64,000 nt of DNA from positions 28,953,401 through 29,017,400 of the forward strand of contig CM049317.1 of the NCBI GenBank assembly GCA_026874595.1, in the 5' to 3' direction. The notes under the pieces were generated by a model, which was not told the DNA's origin, did no database searches, and saw only the letters and a program-made list of their open reading frames with translations. The first letter of the stretch is position 1; each line of letters begins with the position of its first letter. A program made the translations under genes and the position numbers. Below, one piece after another: positions 22,963 through 35,539 of this stretch. This DNA is from Sipunculus nudus. Its lineage: Eukaryota; Annelida; Sipuncula; Golfingiida; Sipunculidae.

Positions 22963-23020
22963 TTATCATTATTACTATACGTAATGTATTTTAGTGTTTG
23001 AAAATAAAGATTTTTTTAAA

Positions 23021-23400
23021 TTTTCAATTATGAACCATGGGGAGGATATTGGGAAATGTTTTGAATATGCAATGTAAAGAGGACATTTTGAGGCAAATTT
23101 CACCCAAAAAATGTTCTGTTTCTATAAAACTGTTCTCTTTGCTTTATGTAATCTAACTGTAGAGGGGTTCAATATTTTAAATATTTATTATTTTTTTTTT
23201 ATTATTTTCAATTATGCACCAAGCTTTCATCAAGGTTAATTTCAGGTACATGGGGAGGATATATGGAAATATTTTGAAAATGCAATGTAAAGAGGACATT
23301 TTGAGCACATTTCACAAAAATAATTGTGTTCCTATAAAATTTTTCTCTTATGTTTGTGCGTTACGTAATCTAACTGTAGAGATGATCAATATTTAATTTT
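23021..23400 (+). repeat. Imperfect ~190-bp tandem duplication
   Basis: Two copies share ATGGGGAGGATAT, GCAATGTAAAGAGGACATTT, TATAAAA-T-TTCTCT and GTAATCTAACTGTAGAG. Copy 1 is 23021-23207 and copy 2 is 23208-23400. Confidence 0.85.
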
Positions 23401-24118
23401 TGTATTTCTTCAAAATAAGGTTATAAAATTTCAATCGTTTTTAACATTTTAAAGACATTTTAATATCTTTTAAATGTAATGCTCCGAGTAAAATTTCTGA
23501 TATGTTGAAATCATGTGTTCAACTTTGCATTTTACTGGGGTCCGTGATCTCGTCAGCACACAAACTCCTAAGAGCACAGATTGTGGCTTCGAGTACCGGT
23601 ATCACCAGAGCCGTGAAATTATTGACAGTCGACCCCAACCACTGTTAGCAATGGCAATTTAATGCATATATTTCTATATATATATAAGACTAAGTGAAAT
23701 GGGGGGGGGGCATGGCTACGGCCCTTCTGGATCCACACGAACATCTAATTAGTTCTACATTGGTCCGTTCCTAAACTGCCCTGTAAAGTACATGAGATTC
23801 GGTTTCATGTTCAGGATTGAGTGAGTTGCAGTGGCGTCAATTTTTCTTCCAGGGTGGGGGGTGACTTTCTTTTCACACATACACACACACACACATATAT
23901 ATATACACCTTTTTCAGCGTCTCTGAGAGACATTCAACTATATATATATATATATATAATATTATATATATATAAATATACATATATAAAAATATATAAA
24001 TATATATATACTTAATCTTATTTCAAATAATTATAATGATTAAGAGAATAAGTTATTTTTTAATTCTAAGCCAGGTTTAGATATAACATTTTTTAGTAAA
24101 TGGATCCAGAGTCTTTAA

Positions 24119-24262
24119 TTCTATTTATTTATATATTTCATTTGCAATATTATAATATTATTCTCTGAAAAGTGGGGCGGGGGGGATGATAACATTGACC
24201 ATTCCCCCCCTTGCCAAAAAGTGGGGGTATATATACCCCCATCCCCCCTATATTGACGCCCC
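24119..24262 (-). repeat. GTCAATATAGGGGG dispersed repeat, copy 2 (inverted)
   Basis: Reverse of 4143-4285: CTATATTGACGCCCCTGG at the right edge, TTGCCAAAAAGTGGGGG, then GGATGATAAC and an AT-rich tail containing ATTATTCTCTGAAA. It abuts another dispersed repeat at 24262. Confidence 0.7.
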
Positions 24263-24365
24263 TGGTGAGTTGTGTTGTAAACAAATTTACACACAAACAC
24301 ACACACGGACATACACTCGAACGGGGATAAACGCATGCCCTCCTGGCGGAGGAATATATACCAAG
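24262..24365 (-). repeat. CTCC-CAGG...GAGGGTATGC dispersed repeat, partial copy 3
   Basis: GTTGTAAACAAATTTACAC, an AC-rich run, then CGCATGCCCTCCTGGCGGAG, which is the inverted start of the family. Only about 100 bp are present. Confidence 0.65.
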
Positions 24366-24369
24366 AAAA

Positions 24370-25090
24370 CAATAAGAATGATATAGAAAGCTTTATTCAC
24401 ATTTTTTTCTGCATTGACAGACTTAATATGATATCATCATGAGTTAAAAACATATCTGGTTACTCGCATATTTGAGTTTATACTCAAATCTTCAACAGTA
24501 ATATATCACAGTAATGCCAGACCTTGTACTCGTGTCATAATAAACACGTGAACACTTCGGTACCGTCCAATGCCAATATCATAATATATGTACAACATGG
24601 GTTAAAATAAGATATCATTGATCAGCATTTATCAATACAATATCATTCAAACACAAGAATAAAATTCCTAATTCTTTTCCCCACTTTCTCATGCGTATTT
24701 ATCAAGTGCAATTAACTTACAAATAGCAGATTAGCAGATCAATATTAATTACCCAAAGCTTGCCTAAAGCTTTAAACCATTTAAAGCCATAAAACATTTA
24801 AATTTTTTAAAAGTGTTTTACATTGAATTACAGTCGGTGACGTATAAGGAATCGAAATTCTGACTCTCAGGCTATGAAACTGAATGAACATTTTGGTAAG
24901 TTAGGAAAAAATTATATTTTTCAGGGAGGTCGATTGAACAAGTATAAAGAAAATCACCTTCATTATATGAAGAATAAAACCACTGGAAGATTTTCTATGT
25001 AATATTAGTGATAATTGGTGATAATACTGGTGTTAAATTATCTTAACTTGATTTGCATTTGTTCTCGTTTTAAGACATAGGATTTACCGT
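24370..25090. other. Intergenic, nothing recognised
   Basis: AT-rich without repeats or coding signal. Confidence 0.4.
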
Positions 25091-25098
25091 TTGAATAT

Positions 25099-25169
25099 TC
25101 AGAGAGAGCGAGAGAAAGAGACAGAGATAGAAAAAGACGGAGACAGAGATAGAACGAGACTGACAGAAA

Positions 25170-25211
<42 letters not shown>

Positions 25212-25835
25212 TGAGAGAGAGACATATAGAGAGACAGATAGACAGGTAGTTAGAGACAGAGATAGACTTAGACGCGAGAGCTAGAAAGAGACGGAGATAA
25301 AAAAGGGAGAGCGACTTATCGAAAAATAGAGGGACCGAAAAAGACTGAGACTGACAGAAAACAGAGAATGAGAGAGAGAAAACATAAAGACAGAAAGTAT
25401 GAGGCAGAGACAGAAATACACAAAGATAGAGATAAAAAGAGACAGAGGCTGACAAAAAACAAAGAGAGAGATAGAAAACAGATAGACAGCAAATAAGAGA
25501 CGGAGATAGAAAAAGAGATAAAAAGAGACATAGACTGACAGAAAATAGAGAGAGAGATAAAAAAAAGAAAGACAGAAAGTAAGAGATGGGGATAGAAATA
25601 GACAAAGATAGAGATAAAAAGAGACAAAGACTGACAGAAAACCGAGAGAGATAGAAAACAGGTAGACATGAAAGTTAAAGACAGGGACAGAAAAAGACAG
25701 AGATAAAAGAGACAGAGACCGACAGAAATCCGAGAAAGAAAAAGAAAACAGATAGACAGAAAGTAATATCGTAGATAGAAATAGTCAGACATAAAAAGAG
25801 ACAGTCTGACAGAAAACAGAGAGAGAGAGAGAAAT
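25099..25835 (+). repeat. Long polypurine array with ~90-bp higher-order unit
   Basis: About 740 bp made almost only of A and G with scattered C and few T. A marker, GACTGACAGAAAAC and variants, recurs near 25160, 25348, 25446, 25533, 25629, 25717 and 25804, giving a unit of about 87-98 bp. A pure (GA)n stretch lies at about 25176-25205. Leu/Ser-rich frames on the other strand are low-complexity artefacts. Confidence 0.92.
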
Positions 25836-27093
25836 AATGAACGCAGAAGAAATGTTTAAAAGAAATGAGGTGTGATGTATTAAAAGTACATTTTACATTA
25901 AGAGTTCCAATTTTATGGATAGAAGGTAAGCCAATTAATCAATAAGATCTATGGAAAAACATAGTGAAAAAAAAATCGGTTTGCCAGAGGCTGCCATGGG
26001 CATGCTTTAAAATATGAACACTTGTAATAAATTATGTAGGTCGGATCCTTTCACAATAGCACTGTTAATAGTGTGTAAAGTGGTGTCATTGGTAACCGGT
26101 ATATTTACATCGCTGGCTGGCTGCCAAGGAGGAGTTAGTTTGGGACAATAAAAGGCTGTAAGAGTAATTGTTGATCACCAAGCTGACACAAGGCGACAAC
26201 GACATTGCTGACTTGTGACAAAGCAGTGGTTAATTATGATTTATTAATAATAATTATAACTAATAAATTATGAGTACAGGAGAATAACACGCTAAGTAAA
26301 CCCGGTGGTCTCTATGTAGTTTAACACATATATGGAATGAGTGTATGTGTATACTCTCAAACGGATGACAAAATTATGAACGAAAACCTCGTCATTTATA
26401 GCGAGCCTTCTGATAGGGCGTACGTACTTACGGTATAAATAGGGATAGGCTTACCAGCTACAGACCCATGGCCCGCAGGTGCAGTAGTCACCTGGTCTGG
26501 TTAGCTTGAGGATATTAGTGAGAAGAAGCGTGTGCTACCACCCTATCACGTTGTTCGAATTCGGAATGGAATTCTGCACATGTAAATACTTCTAAGCAAG
26601 AACTATGTGTTTGGCCTGAGACTGAGAAAAAAAGTATAAAACGATACTCATACACTTATGCTAATTTACAGCCTTTGAAAGGCGTTCGTTACACAAGTAC
26701 AAATTGTTAAATATTGAGAGAACAGCTACGAGGGCTGTTTGAATGGGGAAGCTGCATTCTACATTGAGAGGCAAGACTATGTTAAACTGAGCTTTCCATA
26801 GATATATCAATATAGCCTGATGAATAAAACATAATCCAAGAAAGAAATATGTAAAACCCTGAATCAGAAATGACGGGTATTGACATTTTTAAAACATTAG
26901 TTTGTAATGAATTATGCACGAGTCCTATCCTGTTCCGGCTCATCTGTTTTTGTCACTTTGCCAGAGGCAATGTCACCAGTAACCAGAGGGTGTTTGCACA
27001 TACCCGTGGATATGACACCAATGACATTTAAAAAAAGTAGTAAAAGTAAACAATGGTTAGTCTTTACTCGCCGGTGTAAACTTACCGTTGAGT
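25836..27093. other. Intergenic, nothing recognised
   Basis: A tRNA-like patch (GTTGTTCGAATTCGG near 26551) is too weak to call. Confidence 0.4.
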
Positions 27094-27094
27094 A

Positions 27095-27178
<84 letters not shown>
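27094..27178. repeat. Compound (TA)n(GA)n microsatellite
   Basis: A TA array passes directly into a GA array. A related imperfect GA stretch lies at 27338-27394. Confidence 0.97.
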
Positions 27179-27180
<2 letters not shown>

Positions 27181-27394
27181 GAGAGAGACTTGCGTAGTTG
27201 TACAAGAAATCAATACCCCAAATACACCTTTCTGGGTTGTATATACATACTGTAGTAGGTTTCACATTCGCGGGGATTTTTTCGCTGTTATATATACTAA
27301 TATATATACTATCAAATATATATACTATAATATATATAGAGCGAGATAAAGGGAGAGAAAGAGAGAGAGAGAGATAGATAGAGAGAGAGAGAGG

Positions 27395-28387
27395 AGGGGG
27401 GGTGAAAATATGTCCGTATGTCAACATAAAAAATATAGTCAGGCGGTGCAAGAGAACTGTAAATAATCGTTTAGTGATTCGTCACGGGGTTTTTAATTGT
27501 CGTCAGATTCCTCCTAAACGTGTACCCTGGTTCAGGTTAGATTCAATGTCAGATAGAACTTAACAATGTACCCTACGCTACGCCTCACCAGCCTGCAATA
27601 GCCCATCCTCAAACGGAGCCCTGCCAGAGCTGATATTGACAAAGACTCATGCCACGCATTGAACACATTAATATCAAGTAAGCTCTTCAAAAAGTTTTGA
27701 TGACATTTCGCAATGGTTAGACATATGTATGAGTTTGACTGTTCTTGTTCCTTTATTTGCTTTCTGAAAAAGCTCAGTCTTTTTTTTGTAAGAAATGAAA
27801 ATGCTGATGTCAGCAAATCTACAAATATTTAATTCCATGCCTTTCAGGAAACAATAAAACGTACGCTCAAGCATCAAGCACGCCATTTCTTTATGCCTTC
27901 AAATTTTTAAACCACTAATACAAAGCGGTTAATACTAAGATACATAGTTGTGACAAGGTTTTGAAAAACCTCGAGAGAAATCGAGAGTAATAAAAAATGC
28001 TTTCAACATTTCATGAGAAAATTATTCAATTTTGTAAGGAAATCATGGAAATAATATTGTTTTCTACGACAAATACCAAAAGGGTTAATTCAACCACAGA
28101 GAACATATTACTTTCGGACCCTGGTGTCACTCAAGCCTGTTGTCTACCGCACCAGCGGGTCATGGGTGTGTAATCAACCCCTTCTGATAGGTCATAACAC
28201 CAAAGAACCCCCAAAGACGCATAGACACTGAAAATTGCTGTTGGACAGAACCAATACCCGTGTATGTTCTGATACAGTAGAGATAAACTTGGCAAAGTCT
28301 TACACATAATTTTGTCTTAAAATAATGAAATAAAATCTTGTATAAATCCATAGATCCACTTTGTCATTTTTTGTCTTTATATTTTTC
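27395..28387. other. Downstream of gene B, nothing recognised
   Basis: Probably the 3' flank or untranslated region of gene B near its right edge. Minus-strand frames at 27532-27886 are unsupported. The first perfect minus-strand AATAAA I see is about 640 bp beyond the stop (near 27752). Confidence 0.4.
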
Positions 28388-30583
28388 TTATGCAGCGTGA
28401 ATGAAGTCATCAAGCTGCTTGCTATAATCTCCGTATAACAAATCTTGTACTACATCCTCATCAAGTTCGTTCTCCGAGCCATCCTCTGTTTCGACTGACG
28501 GGTTAATGAGCGACGCTAAATTATTGTCCGCTCTCTTTTCAAGAGCTTTAATTAACTCCTCCATATCATCACCTGGCTTCACCTTTTTCTTAGACTGAGA
28601 TGCTTCATTCTTTTTCTTTTCCTTTTTGTCTTTTTTACTTTTCTTTTTCTTTTTCTCCTTTGGTTTCTTAGCAGGGGCTTGCTTTTCTGGTTCCTGTTCG
28701 GTCTTACTTTCCGTGGGTGCATCCACGGTAGGTTTGATTAGATCATCCTCCTTGGGTTCCTCTGGTTTGTCATCTGGTGACGGAGGATTTTCTTTGGGTA
28801 TGTCGTCTTCCGGTTTATCTGGTTTATCTTTTTCCGTTGTTGGCAGCGCTGCGTTCACAGATACATCAACCGAGGGTTTAATTGTCTCATTTTCTTCATT
28901 ATTAGATTCGTTTGCAATGTTTATATCGAGAGACGGGTCGATTTTGTCTTCAGCTTTCTCATCACAACTGTCCGTCGCTTCAGGTGCATCATCAACATTG
29001 TCCTCGTTGTCAGAATTTTTAACACTGACATCCAACTCAGCCTTCACACTCATTTCTTTATCATCAGATTCACTTTCATTTTCACTATTGTTAATGTTAA
29101 CGTCAGCTGAAACGTCTTTTTCTTCATCATTCACTGATTCACTTTCTTTATCTACCCTTTTATTACTATCATTTTCACTTTTACCAGATACATCAGCATT
29201 AAGATTCACTGATAAATCAAGATTATTGTCCTCGTCACTATTCTCATCGCTTTGTTCGTCACGTGACTCCGTTTTAGCGGAAGCGTCAGAAGACACCTGG
29301 GCGCTGATATCTAAGTTTGTATTGTCCTTATCCTCTTCACTATGAAGGTCATCTTTCTCTGTGCCGGCATTTAAGCTGAAATCTGTATCCGTCTCACCCG
29401 GTCTTTCCGACTTGACAGTTGTTTCTTGTTTTGCTTGAATTGGCTCTTCCTTCTCCGCGGAAAATCCCAACTCCACGCTCACATTTTCTTCTTCTTCGTT
29501 CGGAGTATCGACTCTGTTATTGTCATTAGGTTGCGGCTCCGGATTTGACTCTTGTTTTCTGGTATTGAGATCAGCGTTCATGGAGCTTTTGCATTCTGAC
29601 GTTTTCTCTTTCGTAATGCTCAACTCTTTACTTTGATTTTCTGGGGTTCCCGTGCGAGTAGCAGCTTCATTTGTAGATGAACTCGCGGACACAGAAACAC
29701 GACTTTGCGCACTCAGTTTCCTATTTGCTGACTGTCGTCTTTCAGAAGATACAACTGTTGCTACGGCGGCCCGTGTTAATGCAATTTTCATTTCATTATC
29801 TGAGTCAGATTCTGCCACGCTACTCGCTCTTGATGGTACCGAGTTACGAGTTGACGCTCGGCTTTGAACTGCTTTTCTTTGTTTGTTCGTTGAACGCTCT
29901 TTCTTAGCAACTATCACATCCTGTTTCTGTGAGCTTATAGAAATATTTGATTTTTCCGAACTTAAGCTGACTGGACGGGGCGTGTCCTGCTCGGGTCCCC
30001 TGCTTTGTACCCTTTTCTTTTTAACAGCAGAAGAACGCGGGGTGCGGGCTTTTGCCCACTTCTCCGTCACCTCAGCCTTGCTAACTTCTTGCTCTACAAC
30101 CTTTTCTTGTTGCTCATGTTTCACAACAATAGTTGCAGATAGTTTCCTTGAATGTCCTGACGATTTCCGACTGGGTGACCTGACGTAGGCATTTTCCTTC
30201 ACGTGGACCACAGGTCTCGGGCTAACTTGAGGCAGAGATGGGCTAGATGTTTTAGACCGCTTTTCATTGACACTTCTCTGCCTCTGTGAACTGGTCCCAT
30301 GGAAAGTCTGTGACCGGTCTTCTGACACATTAACAATTGCAGGGAGAGTTGGACATGGTGACAGTCGATTGGGCTGACATGGGCTGGCACCTCTTGACGA
30401 CAGGGGCGTCCTCTGTCGGGAGGTCTCCGGGCTCTGCAACCTGACCAACTCCGGCTCCATCGACTCAGAGCCTGATGATATGTCATCATCTCGATATGAA
30501 CGACGGCTGGACGTATGGACTGACAATTTGCTGGGCGCTCTCTGCAAGCAAGGGCTGTCTTCTCCTTGGCTTTCACCAGATAC
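28388..30583 (-). CDS. Gene B terminal exon: highly charged disordered protein
   Basis: An uninterrupted 731-codon frame. On the minus strand it follows a strong acceptor (TTTTTTGCTTTTCAG) and starts in phase 0 with VSGESQGEDSP; the codon at 30547 is TTG, not a start, so the exon needs upstream exons. Composition in order: Ser/Arg/Pro-rich; basic Ser/Lys-rich; a long Asp/Glu/Ser/Asn-rich region with degenerate LD(I/L)S-V-type repeats; a lysine block (KKPKEKKKKKSKKDKKEKKK); a possible helix (DMEELIKALEKRADNNLASL); and an acidic tail ending DDFIHAA. The lysine block could be a nuclear signal. I recognise no domain. Sustained length and consistent bias support real coding; the opposite-strand frames are mirror artefacts. 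Confidence 0.82.
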   Translation of the reverse strand, partial: VSGESQGEDSPCLQRAPSKLSVHTSSRRSYRDDDISSGSESMEPELVRLQSPETSRQRTPLSSRGASPCQPNRLSPCPTLPAIVNVSEDRSQTFHGTSSQRQRSVNEKRSKTSSPSLPQVSPRPVVHVKENAYVRSPSRKSSGHSRKLSATIVVKHEQQEKVVEQEVSKAEVTEKWAKARTPRSSAVKKKRVQSRGPEQDTPRPVSLSSEKSNISISSQKQDVIVAKKERSTNKQRKAVQSRASTRNSVPSRASSVAESDSDNEMKIALTRAAVATVVSSERRQSANRKLSAQSRVSVSASSSTNEAATRTGTPENQSKELSITKEKTSECKSSMNADLNTRKQESNPEPQPNDNNRVDTPNEEEENVSVELGFSAEKEEPIQAKQETTVKSERPGETDTDFSLNAGTEKDDLHSEEDKDNTNLDISAQVSSDASAKTESRDEQSDENSDEDNNLDLSVNLNADVSGKSENDSNKRVDKESESVNDEEKDVSADVNINNSENESESDDKEMSVKAELDVSVKNSDNEDNVDDAPEATDSCDEKAEDKIDPSLDINIANESNNEENETIKPSVDVSVNAALPTTEKDKPDKPEDDIPKENPPSPDDKPEEPKEDDLIKPTVDAPTESKTEQEPEKQAPAKKPKEKKKKKSKKDKKEKKKNEASQSKKKVKPGDDMEELIKALEKRADNNLASLINPSVETEDGSENELDEDVVQDLLYGDYSKQLDDFIHAA

Positions 30584-31960
30584 CTGAAAAGCAAAAAACG
30601 ATAATTTGATCAGTAAATTAGTTTAGATTTCAACTAATCATATTATCATTACCTGACCAAACATGGATTTTGCATTTATAAAGTAATGCTTGTATTGGTT
30701 GGGCACAGAAATGTTATGATTTTATATGGAAACAGGGTGGTGCTGTCTGGTGTTGGAAAATATTATTTCGATTATTTCTGTGATCGATGTTCGATCAAAT
30801 ATCGAAACATGTATCTTCAGGGTAATAAAAAGTGCCTGAAATTCTTTTTCTCTTTGTAAAGATATTTCCGTTGATTACAGTCTAGGAAATAACAGTGATG
30901 TCACATAGCTAGATCATTAGGACTTGTCTAACTATCATAAAGACTTGTCTCGAAAGAAACAGGACACTTTTCTTCAATGAACAAAAGTAGTGCATGTTAA
31001 AGGTGCTACATTCTCCTTTCAAAGAATACCCAATAGAACTGCCTATAAGATTCATTCACGGAAATTTGTTATACTATTCTCTAAAACAACCGTTGAAAGC
31101 AATTATATAACTTTGACCCACGTTATAAATACAACGATGAATATCCATAGATACAAATAGGAGAATAACTATTTATAGCTGGCTATACATAAACGACTGC
31201 AGACATCCAGCACATACAAACAAAGTAAGTAACGCATACAACCACTTCAGAAGTCGGGCACGTGGCTTGTCCAAGATCTAAATAATTTTTTGATCAATCA
31301 TCTCTGACTGAATGTGTTAACAGAGGCAATTGGGTTAATAGCAGGTTCAACTCATAAAGACAATCATGTTGCAAAACAAAGTGTGATTTACAATAGTTAC
31401 TTGACAAAGACAGCAGTTTTCCTCTCGCCCATTTATTAGAAATGACTAATGCGAAACAAACGAGGGTGTTTGATTTCCAGAGCGCACTACGTGAGGATAT
31501 TATATTTCTGTTACACCAGGATAACCGAGAAGACACGCGGAAAGGCGCCAATTTGTGTGTTTAGAGTCGGCTGTTGTTGTGTCAGCCAAAGTTCCGGATA
31601 TGCTACATACATCAAACATTTACCCGCCTCCACACCGGAGAGCACATCAATACCGTAAATTATCCCAGGTCACGGATGACCATGGCCTGAATGCAACATG
31701 GATGTTTATCAATTTAGTGTCCTATTGGTGTATCCAAAGCAACGGACAAAATAAAAGCTGGGTATAAAGTACGTGAGACGTATTGTGAGGTAGTGTATGT
31801 TATGTTTGTAAAATACAATTTTTATAAAATTTAAAAAAAAAAAAATAGTGAAAACTGTAAAAGCTTTATCCTTAATTTTTTTTATATTTTTTTTGTGGAA
31901 GTAACCGCCTGCCTGGAAAATGCGTGAATAACTAAGTACGGCCTAGGAGCACGTTGCACA
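30584..31960. other. Putative gene B intron, left part
   Basis: AT-rich. A stretch at 31470-31700 has more balanced composition and overlapping short frames but no convincing exon. Confidence 0.4.
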
Positions 31961-31964
31961 AAGC

Positions 31965-32072
31965 TGAAAATGGGTGTGGACCGCCCGGTCCTCTGCTGGG
32001 ATTCGAACTCAAGACCTCCCTGTCTTGAGCCCGGCGCTCCACCTCTAATCCACGGGAGCCAGTTAGATCACT
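31965..32072 (-). mobile_element. tRNA-derived SINE-like element
   Basis: On the minus strand, box A-like GTGGATTAGAGGTGGAGCGC and box B GAGTTCGAATCCC (plus 31998-32010) lie at tRNA-like spacing. Related to the element at 46795-46935. Confidence 0.6.
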
Positions 32073-32754
32073 TCGTGTATTATTAAACAAAACATGGCTA
32101 AACCCAAAAGACGAGTAATTTTCAAGTCACACTCTTATTCCGAACGAGATATTTGAACCATTTCGGTATATCATTATTTTCTTAAATAAATTATACCTCA
32201 TTGTTCAGAAACCTAAATTTCTATATTAACTACCTGGGGTTAACTATATTTAACTACCTAGGGTTTGAAAATATTCAATAAATTATGGCCTTTCTAACTG
32301 CAGAGAAACGTTAAGCAACTCTATGATTATCTCTTTACAATAAGTCACCATCCGCGACCTTTACAATATACTAGTATAACCAATTCATTTCACAGAGCAA
32401 AACAAAAAAAAGTTTACAAAACCCAAAAAGGAAATTTCTAAATGTACTCTACACGAATCATTTAATAATCGATAACCAATTACGGTATACTAGTATTTGA
32501 TTATAAACAAAACATAGGGTTAGTGATACCTAGGTATAATTTGTACTTTCTTATCATATGCAGTCGCATATTTATCGCGAATGATGTTTATCAAATAACA
32601 TTCGGGATTATTTTTCTTAACATTTTTGAGTATTACAGAATTATATCAATTTCAAAGACTAATGAAATTATTGTTTTGAATTATTTTTTAATGAGAGGAA
32701 CAACGAGTGATATAGAGAATAGTGCTGTAAGATTGATCCTAAATTTATTCACTG

Positions 32755-32756
<2 letters not shown>

Positions 32757-32804
<48 letters not shown>

Positions 32805-32863
32805 CAGGAAGAGCTAACGCTAAAGAAACATGTAAACCTTCAACGGGATAAAGTTAAATCGGA

Positions 32864-32899
<36 letters not shown>

Positions 32900-32921
32900 T
32901 TATATATATATATATATATAG
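32757..32921. repeat. Two (TA)n microsatellites
   Basis: Arrays at about 32757-32799 and 32868-32921, separated by about 70 bp of unique sequence. The frame reading IYIYIY across them is an artefact. Confidence 0.95.
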
Positions 32922-33026
32922 AAATATATATATTTATATTTATTACGAAAAATTTCCTAGAACCAAACTATTTGTAGGCGGACTAGGTATATGCAAGAAA
33001 TGAAATTCGGTGTCAGGAAAATCGTC

Positions 33027-33200
33027 GACGGTAAGCCAATCAGTTGTGTACACCAGCTTACAATACATGGTAGCTTACACAGCCGCCATTACCTACATGT
33101 TGCCGACCGTTCCCGGTGTCAAGAATCGATCGCATAAAGTGTTGTCATAAACCTCTTATTTGGGACATCCGGCCTATGCCATCGACTCACATGGAAGGAT
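33027..33200 (+). repeat. Dispersed repeat, copy 1 of a pair
   Basis: TAAGCCAATCAGTT, CAGCTTACAATACA, TAGCTTACACAG, TGTTGCCGAC and TGTCAAGAATCGAT recur in this order at 39905-40070. Confidence 0.75.
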
Positions 33201-33454
33201 AAATAGACACACACTCACACTTAATGGTAGAGTATGAAATCTTGTAGGATTTCAAATTTAAATTTCCTTCTGTAATTATTTTAAATTTAACCAGAAATAA
33301 GCATTCTCAGGAACCAAACATGCACCATGTGGGCGGTCCATATTGGTCGATGCTGTCCAAAATGTTTGCAACTGCGTCCTACTTTCCCAGATTGATTCAT
33401 GTAAGGTTTTCACAACCCCTGTTTGCATTCTCTTATTTGGCCAATATTCCCAGG

Positions 33455-33680
33455 TTTATTCGTGCATAAAACGACTATGGATTTGTGGATATGCGTGGAA
33501 GATTTTCCTGCATCCAGAGTATAAGGCGGATCAAAGCTAAAATCCATTCGGTTATTCCTTGGCCTATTCCAGAAATGCCCTGAAAATGTCATTGGATTCC
33601 GTCCATGACAGCGAGAGTTATGTTGTGAAAAACATACACACAAACACCCCGTACACAAACACAAGCGAACAGGCATTAAC
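33455..33680 (-). repeat. CTCC-CAGG...GAGGGTATGC dispersed repeat, diverged copy 4
   Basis: GGATTTGTGGATATGCGTGG, GTCCATGACAGCGAGAGTTA, TGTTGTGAAAAACATACACA and an AC-rich run, in the order seen at 59395-59610. The GGCGGAGG end is not conserved. Confidence 0.5.
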
Positions 33681-34495
33681 CAAAAGACATGAAAAAATGT
33701 AAACTTGACGTGTTAACATCTTAGATAATCAGACCGTGAACTCAAGTGACTTACTGTAAAATATACTATTGATAAGGTTTTGACAGTTACGGCCAAAATT
33801 AACTGTAGTTGTTATTTGAAGGAAAATATAATAACCAGATAGTAAGTAGACAGGATGATCCATTCATCGGCGATATAACTGTACATATACAAAGTGTGTC
33901 TTCCTGGGAAATAAATTGAAGATTAGCAACCATTTACCACATACTCCCGATCAGTGGCCAGTTTATCCATTTCTGTATTTGAAACAGTTTATAAAAAGCA
34001 TATATATAGGTTATGTTTATATATATATATGCATATAAAAGTGATATAATGATAATAATGATAAAATGAAAATAATGGCTGAATTAACATTTTAAACTAT
34101 TTGATGAATGCTTACCAACATTCTGTTCTAAATTCGCTATTCAATCCAAAACTTTCAAAACCTAGGAACACAGTTATCTCTACTGGTCTAATTTGCAATT
34201 GTGCTGGTAAAAATAAACATTGCAATCACTGATAGAAGAATTCTAATCTCCATTGGTATAATTTAAATTTACGTCAGTAGAATTAATTTTTTTATCTCGA
34301 CTTTTAAGTTTTGCAGCTCTTATACTATATGAATAATACGTTTTCACCTGTCATGATAGTTCATTCTCATCTCCCCGGGCAAGATTTGCTTAAAGAGTTT
34401 AGATGTTTACCACCAGAAATCAAACTTTTAATCTCTAGTTATAGGATTTCAAATGCTAGCAGATTTCAATAATACCAAAACATACGCACACATAG

Positions 34496-34531
<36 letters not shown>

Positions 34532-35539
34532 AATCTCTCCTTTCCTCTATATATCTTACAAATCTATGCTACGAACAATTGATTCCATGCCAGATGCGCC
34601 ACTCCCGAATGCGCACCTGCCAGATACGCTACTGCCAGATGCGCAACTGCCATATGCGCCAAATTCCAGTTGCGCCTCATGCCATATGCGCAACAAAGCT
34701 ATTATCAGCCAAATGGAGTCATATTACGTTATGCTTATTGTGTGTATCTGTATCACTCGGCCTCTTCATAATTTTATCGAATGCGGTATATTTTGCAACA
34801 AAATACGAGCTAAGAAACCCTTTCCATTCTGAGCGACAATGTGCGTCACGACACGTGCGGTCAATCACCATGACACAGTCGCCTTATCTGTCAATAAAAA
34901 TTTATGAACATTGAATATTTTTATTTAATCGTCTCCGTTACTTAAGAAACACTACCAATGAACTATCATGTAGATAAAAGGTATATATTTATATAAAGGG
35001 CGATATTTATTGTGCCATATTGTCCGGACTTCGTGGGTGATAGTAAATGTTAAGGTACAGACGTAATAAGTGTAAATGACCGGTGTTATTATTGTAACTA
35101 ACGTGGTCTTATTTGATATGTGATTTTATTTATGCCATATTTGACATATAAAATAAAGAATTATGTCAAATTTGATATAATATAGACACTGGTGTATTAC
35201 TGATTTACAGGAAACCACTCACCACTATGGCTCAATTGACCCGGAAAATCCGCCCGGGTTTGGTCTCCGAACTGCAAAGGGAAAGTGTTGCGGCGGTCCA
35301 TTGTTAATGAGCTCATCAAAGAATTATGAGCCGTTTTATACCAGCACTTGCATGTTGAAACTGCGCTATATTAACATTATCGTCGTTAGGTTTTCATTCC
35401 TTCTTTTTTTTTTCATTTATTATATCCAATGTTACGTGAAAGTAAACGTTGGATACAATTAACGAGAAAGTAAACGTGGAAATATTTAAATTTGATGACA
35501 TTATTATTATTATCGTCACAAAGTATATAAATAATGATA

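Noticed and set aside
25099-25792. Long minus-strand Leu/Ser/Phe-rich frames
   Set aside because: They are translations of the polypurine array and follow its repeat period.
28626-30188. Plus-strand Ser/Leu-rich frames opposite the gene B exon
   Set aside because: They mirror the acidic and lysine-rich codons of the minus-strand exon and have no splice or start context of their own.
34512-34914. Frames with repeated CQMR/PDA-like words
   Set aside because: Translation of the ~15-bp subterminal repeats of the 4.8-kb element.
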